Of a stretch of 64,000 nucleotides of DNA, positions 57,437 to 64,000 are shown piece after piece; the stretch's first letter is position 1; each line of letters begins with the position of its first letter. The stretch lies in assembly GCF_022201045.2 (NCBI RefSeq), contig NC_068562.1, positions 496,001 to 560,000 on the forward strand. The letters are read 5' to 3'. The notes under the pieces are model-generated. The model saw only the letters and a list, made by a program, of their open reading frames with translations. It was not told the origin of the DNA and ran no database searches. A program made the position numbers and the translations under genes. The stretch comes from Citrus sinensis (lineage: Eukaryota > Streptophyta > Magnoliopsida > Sapindales > Rutaceae).

Positions 57437-58399
57437 ATGGTTGCTGCTTTCTCAGCTGAGTCCAGTACTAAACAGTACGGTGTTAGATGCATTAGCTTGC
57501 CTGCGGCTAGGTCATATCCAGTTGCGATGAAAATTGAACATGAGCTGAATAAGCTTAAATCATGGGAAATTTCGTCATCATCTTCATCGAATGGAGAGAA
57601 GATTTGTTTGGGTGTTGCTGGCCTCGGGGAGTTGTACAGATGCATCGGTGAGTTTCTTGGTTTGCCATTGACCCGAGAAGCTCTAGCTCAGCATCAACAT
57701 GAGAATTGTTGGGTCAATGAATTGCTAGATGGTTTGCTATTGTACTTGGATATATGTGGCAGCACTAGGGATGTTGTTTTGATGATAAAACAAAGTGTTC
57801 GTGAACTTCAATCGGCTCTTAGAAGAAGCAAGGTTGGTGATTTTACCATTGATGGTAGTGTCAATGCTTACATTTGCTCTAGAAAGAAGATGAACAAGGA
57901 AATCACAAAGTGTCTTGCATCTTTGAAACAAATGGAATACAACACGTTCGGTTCCTCTCGAGTTTTGGAACTCAATGATCATCTCGCCTTGCTGATTCAA
58001 ATGCTTAGAAAAGTAAGTCGAATCACAACTTGCAATTTCAATTCACTCTTGCAATTCCTCTCTGTGCCTACGTTGAAGCCAAAATCTACAAAATGGTCAA
58101 TGGTTTTGAAGCAGCTGGTGCACAAAGACAAATCGGTGGCAACATTTGAAGGGCAATGGGAAGCAAATGAGTTCGAGGATGTGGATATCGCATTGAGCAA
58201 TGTCCTGATGATGCGACAATCAAGCTGCAAAGATGATGATGAGGACGACGATGAGGCAGAGATCAAGAATATTGAATCTGCACAAGAGAAATTGGAGGCT
58301 TTGGATGGTGGCATTGAAGGCTTTGAAAATGCACTGGAATGTTTATTTAGGCGATTGATCCAAACAAGAGTTTCTTTGCTAAATGTTCTTTCTCAGTAG
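57437..58399 (+). CDS. DUF241 (BYPASS1-related) protein, array copy 5
   Basis: An intact single-exon protein of 320 residues starting MVAAFSAES; no ATG lies upstream in this frame. Family features are YGVRCISLPAARSYPVAMKIEHELNKLKSWE, LGELYRCIGEFLGLP, LYLDICGSTRDVVLMIKQSVRELQSALRR, AYICSRKKMNKEITKCLASLKQMEYN, FNSLLQFLSVPTLKPKSTKWSMVLKQL and the C-terminal LDGGIEGFENALECLFRRLIQTRVSLLNVLS. It differs from its relatives by an acidic insert (Asp/Glu-rich, DDDEDDDEAE) before the last helices. The shared 3'-flank motif is at 58426-58449. Confidence 0.93.
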   Translation: MVAAFSAESSTKQYGVRCISLPAARSYPVAMKIEHELNKLKSWEISSSSSSNGEKICLGVAGLGELYRCIGEFLGLPLTREALAQHQHENCWVNELLDGLLLYLDICGSTRDVVLMIKQSVRELQSALRRSKVGDFTIDGSVNAYICSRKKMNKEITKCLASLKQMEYNTFGSSRVLELNDHLALLIQMLRKVSRITTCNFNSLLQFLSVPTLKPKSTKWSMVLKQLVHKDKSVATFEGQWEANEFEDVDIALSNVLMMRQSSCKDDDEDDDEAEIKNIESAQEKLEALDGGIEGFENALECLFRRLIQTRVSLLNVLSQ

Positions 58400-58425
58400 A
58401 CTGATTTGTATCATGTAATTTTATT

Positions 58426-58449
58426 CATGGCATCCGCATTTTAGAGGAT
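58426..58449 (+). promoter_or_regulatory. Conserved 3'-flank motif of the DUF241 array
   Basis: CATGGCATCCGCATTTTA followed by GAGGAT, about 27 bp past the stop codon. Near-identical copies follow three other array members: 44086-44109, 47701-47724 and a diverged one at about 36239-36268. The spacing from the stop codon is similar each time, so it is a 3'UTR element. Its function is unknown; it could be inherited sequence or a polyadenylation or stability element. Confidence 0.6.
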
Positions 58450-59460
58450 CTGCATTATGTTGTTAATTAAACTTTTATGTCAGTGGTGAGTAGAGTAAAG
58501 TTGTATATATACTAACAGATGAAATAATATTACTTGAGTTATAGTTTTCCAATCACGAAAATCTTTTCCCGTTTTGATTTATAATTGACTCCCACTTCTT
58601 TATATTATAAGATCGGGTAACCATTCTACTTCGTAGAGACGTTTATGCATAAGAAAGTCCCAGGCAAAATGCCAAGCCCAGCTTGTCCTATTTTTATACA
58701 ACTATCCAAATTTTTTGGTTCTAAATCTTAAAGTGCCGGAAAAGTTCAGGAGAATTTTAAAATTATGAATTTTAAGAGGTTTAAAACTTAAAGCAATTAA
58801 ATTGTATGGTGTATGCATTTTCTTGAATTTTTTCGTATTTTAAAATTTTAGATTGGAACATCTCTCTCTCTACACACACACACACACAAATGAACAATCA
58901 TCTACCGATCACCCAATGTTTTAGATTTTTTTTTAAATATATAAATACTTGTTTTTGTTTGCAGTTTTACTTGAAGTTAACAATATTTTCACTCGTCCAC
59001 TTTTGTGTTAACTTCATTCTAACGTTGTTGATGTTGTAGGGCTAGAAATTATTATTTTACTTGAAAAGTGAAGACAACTTTGCACACGCGAAAAAAAAGA
59101 AGAAGCAAAATTGGTTTATAAATCAGCAAGCATGCCATTTTTTCTCACCTTTGTGCCCATCGCCATGAAGAAGCTTAACAATTCCGCTGTTTTTTCTTCA
59201 ATTTCCATCCATTTTTATCAATGAAATAAACTTAAGTATCAAAGCTTTTGTTCATTCAAAGATTCAGAGGTTTTCAGGAAATTTGTAGTTGTTTACAAGC
59301 CATGAAGTTTCGGTTTTTGGGGGGTTTCAAGCTATATCAAGTAGGTTTTGTTGAATTTATTTACTAATTTATTTAATTTTTATATGAAACAATGTTATTT
59401 AAGATTTGTATGGTGATTGTTGTTGATTCTTGTTTTTTGGAAACCTTAGAATATAGATTA
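58450..59460. other. 3' flank of DUF241 copy 5
   Basis: No gene. AT-rich, with a CT/CA microsatellite at about 58861-58888. Confidence 0.4.
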
Positions 59461-59697
59461 GGGGTCCGTTTGAGATTGAGATTGGACAATTGTAGATTTT
59501 AAACTCCAACTCTAAAGTTTTTGGTAAAAACTAACTGTTGTACCTTGAAACCTATGTTGATATGATTTTACATTTATATGATAAAAAATCTATTATATTT
59601 TTAATAATTTTATTAAAATTATTATTTAAAATCTATAACTTTTTTTCATATAGTTATATTTTAAAAAGAACTGTAACTAAATCCCAAACAGAACCTA
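59461..59697. mobile_element. Diverged MITE related to the 52650 element
   Basis: The left end GGGGTCCGTTTGAGATTGAG and the right end AAATCCCAAACAGAACCT are imperfect inverted copies. Both resemble the GGGTGCGTTTGGGATTGA ends at 52650-52921. The interior is AT-rich and non-coding. Confidence 0.45.
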
Positions 59698-61493
59698 GAT
59701 TGATTTGTAATAATTTTTTAGAGGTAATGATAAATTTGTAATAGGTTGTTTTAGGGCTGTTAAGATACAAACGCATCAAAGATTGCTGCTGATATAACCA
59801 TTTTGTTTTAATCAGAAACCTAGGAACCAGTGATTGCTGCTGCTAAGATGGTTGGGCATAATCGGCAAGCATTAAGTGCATTAATCGAAACATGACTCCT
59901 AGTCAATCATTAAAGGAGACCCAATTCTCTACATTTTTTCTCTATCTTGATCGCCGATCCCAATCTCTCTCTCTCGTCATCTTTTCTATAAAATTGCCAG
60001 AATAAATCGCCAACGCAGCATCTGGTATTGCTCTGCATGATGACTATAAAGTGAAGTTTTTGGAGGTCAAGGCAAAAAGAGCCTATTGATTTATTGTTTT
60101 GAAGATCGAGGCGAAGTAAAAGCAAGTTATTGTAGAGAAGCTTGGTGAGCCAGTTCAAAGCTACTAGGATTTCAAAGGAGGGAAAAGTAGTCATTTTATT
60201 TTTGGGGCAAAAAATTCATTTGATCACTATTCCATTAGTTTTTAAAAAAATTTGAAACATGAGGTGTTGGATAAATAATTACCTTTAAAATAAATATTGT
60301 GGAAAAATAAATGGTGCGGGGAACGGTAGATTTCACTGATCACAACAACTAATCACACAGCCAATATGAAACCATTTTGGGGCAATAAATTAAAGCATAC
60401 CAAGGGTGGGCTTCGGAAACCGCGACCCGGGCAAAACCCAATTCAGGCCCATTAATGCGGTTACACGTGGATCTCCATCATTTCAAGCTGCAGCGGTTTC
60501 TTTCTCGGTTATCACCAAGGCAGTAGCACTGTCGGTAGTCCTCAGCTTCATATCATAGCGGCTGACTCAACCCACTTTCTTTCCCCTACGTGTCAAAACA
60601 CAACGGCTATTTCCCACCGAAACAGGAAGGAACGGTTATCATTTACCTCCCTTGAGATTTATTTTATTATCACATAAATTAAATATTTCATTTATTACTC
60701 ACTAATCTCGCCCTAGAATTAATGAGGCATTTTGGTAACTTCAATGACAATGAATATAAAATTTAAACCCTCCAAAATATATTTTAATGACATATAAAAA
60801 TAAAAATTAGTTATTTTATGCTTCCATTTAGTCTTATTGATTTTAAGAGATAAGTATAGTGTAAAAATAGATTGTCTTGATTTTTTTTAGAGAAGAATGT
60901 ACTTTACGTATGTAATAATCTAACTTCAAATAGTAAATAATATGGGCTAAAGTTGATTTTAGAGAAGGCAATTTTCCCATTCCATAATTTTTTTTTAAAT
61001 AATGAAAAAAGTGAATAATGTATTTAAATTTTAAAATGTTATATAAAGAAAAATTATAATAATCGAAATCATTACAAACTCAAAAATTGAACCCTAACTT
61101 TTTGTGATCTTGGCTCTTGTCCATATCTTGATTCTAAATAGCTTAAGGGATAAGAAATTTACATGATTAATTTAAAGGGCTCGAACATTTTGTTTAACAA
61201 TAGGGGATTTAAGTATCTATTAAATGAAAGATGTCGTATAGATGATAAAACTATAAACGTTTGGGGAGAAAAATAATAAATACCTAAACAAAAAGCAGCT
61301 ATATGTTCAACATCGAAGCGCATCAAAAAAACTCGGCGCCCACTCGGCCCTACTAGTACTAGGCTCTTAAAAAAATAATTTCTTAAGCAAATAAATTAAA
61401 AAAAGAAAAAGAAAAAAGAAAGAGACCGTTGCGTTGGTCTGGGTGTGCTCACTCGTAAACTTCTGTCTATTTCAGTTGAAGCCAAAGCCAACA
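59698..61493. other. Intergenic region and promoter of the IST1-like gene
   Basis: No gene is supported. The short minus-strand open frame at 59910-60194 has no recognisable domain. The right end should hold the promoter and 5'UTR of the gene starting at 61494. Confidence 0.4.
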
Positions 61494-64000
61494 ATGACCC
61501 TGTCCGTTGCTCGCACCATGAAGCTGAGCATTTTTCTTTTCTTCAAAAAGTTTAACTCCTCGAAATGGTCCGTACATTTCTACTTTCGGTCAACTTTTTT
61601 AGTACCCTTGAGCTTATCTTTGCTTGATTTCCTTTTTTTTTTTTTGGTTTTCTAGCAAAACGGCGGCGAAGATGGCGGTGGCGAGGATAAAGTTGCTGAG
61701 GAACAAGAGAGAGGCAGTGGTGAGGCAAATGCGGCGTGACATTGCTTTGCTTCTTCAGTCTAAACAAGACGCCACTGCTCGTATCCGGGTACTTGTTGTT
61801 TTTGTTAATGGGGATTGAAAGTTTTGATCTTTCTTGTTGATTTGACATAAATTAAAGGATTACCTGAATGTGTATTCTTTGCTTTTTCATTGTTCGGCTA
61901 CTACTTGTTGGTTTTCACTGAGCATTAAAGGGTACGAAAGTTATTGTTAAGAATAAAGCTTGTGTGCTTAGTATTGGAATTGTGCCCAATTCATTCTTTC
62001 TAGGTGCGTTATCACCCCCTTGAAAATGCGAGCTTGGAGCTTTTGTGGGTCATTCCCTCAGCTGCATATAACATCTCCTATCAGAACTTAGGGTTTCATT
62101 GTATTGATATTCCCTTTCGTACTTTTAATCTTGATTATTTTGTTCGGTAAAAAGTATACCTATGTTCCTTTCTCTAGTTGTTCAATGCTGCTAGTACTTT
62201 CAGCTTTACTAAATTCATCTGTTGAATTTTGATGTGAGATACTGGCTTGGGTTCATACGGGGTTTCAACTTCCTCATAACTTCAATTGGTTATTATGAAG
62301 ACCTTCAATGAAGTTCCATGCCTTGTTAATCATGCGAATGGAGCTAGTAGATACGCGATTATGTAAACTTGCTTGGTCAGGACATGATTATTGTGCAAAC
62401 AACATGCTTTCCCTTTATCTGCCTTGTTAAATTATGCACAGTAACACAACTCAAAAACTGATATCTAGCTTATTTTGAGGATCATTTGGCCATTTCGTGC
62501 TTTCATCCAAATTGTTCTTGCTTTCTGTTCTGCATTTGGGGCTTTGGCATCTGGAAACTATAGTGTATACTGTATACATTACTGATTTTCCAGTGAGTGC
62601 TTCTGATTTTGTAGGTTGAACATGTGATACGTGAACAGAATGTCTTGGCTGCAAATGAGTTCATTGAGCTCTTCTGTGAATTAATTGTTGCCCGGCTCTC
62701 CATCATTGCCAAGCGAAGGTAAGGGAATGCTATACCCTTCATCCATTTATAGCACTGAAAAGCTGACTTACATCTGTGCATTAGTTATGACATGGGTCCC
62801 AATCTGCTACAGGGAATGCCCGGCAGATTTGAAAGAAGGGATCGCTAGTGTGATATTTGCTGCTCCGAGATGCTCAGAAATTCCAGAACTAGGGGCTATT
62901 AGGGATATATTTGAGAAAAAATATGGGAAAGATTTTGTCTCTGCAGCTACTGATCTGCGACCCAACTCTGGCGTAAATCGCATGGTATTCAAAGATTTTC
63001 AGCTTTTTCAGATATGTTGGGACACTTTTTGATATACATTCATTAAATCTGGGGTTCTAATTAATGTTACTATGTTTAAGTGATATAACGCTTATGATCG
63101 GATATGATTGAAATTTGCATGTTATATTTCCTTGTCACATCTCAGTACTCTTTCAGATAACTAATAGTGCTTGCCTTTTCTTCTAGTTGATTGAGAAGCT
63201 CTCTGTTAGAACCCCTACTGGTGAAGTAAAATTGAAAGTGATGAAGGAAATAGCAAAGGAGTTTCAGATTGACTGGGATACAACTGAATCAGAAATGGAG
63301 CTTCTCAAGCCCGCAGAAGAGCGTATTGTGCGCTCTCTCTCTCTCTCTTGCACATGCTCAACAAGTTACTTATTTTAAACTCAAGTTCATTGTTCCATCT
63401 GAATTTACATATTTTCTCTATGATCAGGGAGGACCGGATACGTTTTTTAGTGCTTCCAGCTTACCTGTGAAACATGTACCAGTTCAATCTGTTGAACAAA
63501 ATAGGCCACATACCAGGTGACTGCCAATCATTTTTCTTTCAGATGTCATAAGAATTGAACAGTAGAGTTATCAATTCACTACTGGTAACTTGTGTTTTCT
63601 TTTCTTTTTTGCAGATCAGTAGTAAGCAACAGAGAGAGGGGCACTATGCAATTTGAAGACACGGCATCGGCTGCTGAAGCAGCTGCTGACTCGGCAAAGA
63701 AAGCAGTTGCTGCTGCACAAGCTGCTGCCTATCTTGCTAGCAGAGACTCCAAACAGTTCACTCAAGCATTTGGTATTTCATCAAAACCAGATGCTTCAAA
63801 CAATCACGGTGGATTTGCAGCCTTTTCTGGTTCTGAAATTTCCCTGGAAAATTCCACTGCCCCAGGGAATTTTCACATGTCACAGAGTTCTTATGGATCT
63901 CATTATCTAAGCCATGAGGAGAAGAGGCCTACCGATGTTGGAAGTGGAAATTTCCATAGGAGAAACAGCTACAATGCCTCTTCTGCAAATTCAGATATAA
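61494..64000 (+). CDS. IST1-like protein (regulator of VPS4 / ESCRT-III), 3'-partial
   Basis: Member of the IST1 (DUF292) family, which binds ESCRT-III subunits and the ATPase VPS4 to control multivesicular-body sorting. The visible exons are 61494-61567, 61656-61788, 62615-62718, 62813-62984, 63187-63327, 63428-63516 and 63615-64000, running off the window. All joins keep frame. The order of blocks matches plant IST1-like proteins: FNSSKCKTAAKMAVARIKLLRNKREAVVRQMRRDIA, then VEHVIREQNVLAANEFIELFCELIVARL, ECPADLKEGIASVIFAAPRCSEIPEL, FEKKYGKDFVSAATDLRPNSGVNR and LIEKLSVRTPTGEVKLKVMKEIAKE. An Ala-rich helix (ASAAEAAADSAKKAVAAAQAAAYLASRDS) and a Ser/Asn-rich tail begin after residue ~245. A second in-frame ATG at 61518 is an alternative start. 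The exon 5 donor GTGCGC is weak. Confidence 0.9.

Overview
This window is nuclear DNA from a dicotyledonous plant. It shows AT-rich intergenic DNA, GT-AG introns in the host genes, plant-specific families (class I chitinase, PPR, MATE/DTX, NOI, DUF241) and abundant transposable elements. The gene set and repeat style fit a woody eudicot such as Citrus (Rutaceae), but that is an inference from general knowledge and no search was run.

Layout. 1-2.7 kb is AT-rich intergenic DNA with a degenerate MITE. 2.7-3.2 kb holds a broken RNase H-like fragment of a LINE. 4.98-8.79 kb (minus) is a 14-exon MATE transporter most like chloroplast DETOXIFICATION 45. 11.5-14.3 kb (minus) is a two-exon acyl-activating enzyme (AMP-dependent CoA ligase), with tandem repeats just past its stop codon and a Mutator-type MITE just upstream. 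17.05-17.28 kb is a small RIN4/NOI protein. 20.5-21.1 kb is a decayed chitinase copy and 23.76-25.08 kb an intact three-exon class I chitinase. 25.45-26.85 kb is an intronless PPR protein. 28.65-34.45 kb (minus) is a complete but mutated L1-type LINE flanked by a 24-bp target duplication. From 35.3 to 58.4 kb there is a same-strand array of five DUF241 (BYPASS1-related) loci: three intact single-exon genes (35.3, 51.0 and 57.4 kb), one decayed copy (43.2 kb) and one 5'-truncated fragment beside a probable solo LTR (47.4 kb). A very young 3.0-kb LTR element carrying only gag and protease (53.2-56.2 kb) lies inside this array. 61.5 kb to the window end is an IST1-like ESCRT gene running off the right edge.

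The genes are independent eukaryotic units rather than an operon. Two themes stand out: local tandem duplication with decay (chitinase pair, DUF241 array), and repeated transposon insertion into the same gene-rich neighbourhood. The most noteworthy objects are the gag-protease-only element with apparently identical LTRs, the DUF241 array with a conserved 3'-flank motif, and a perfect 48-bp-arm foldback at 57.0 kb just upstream of the last DUF241 gene. No clearly new biochemical system was recognised.
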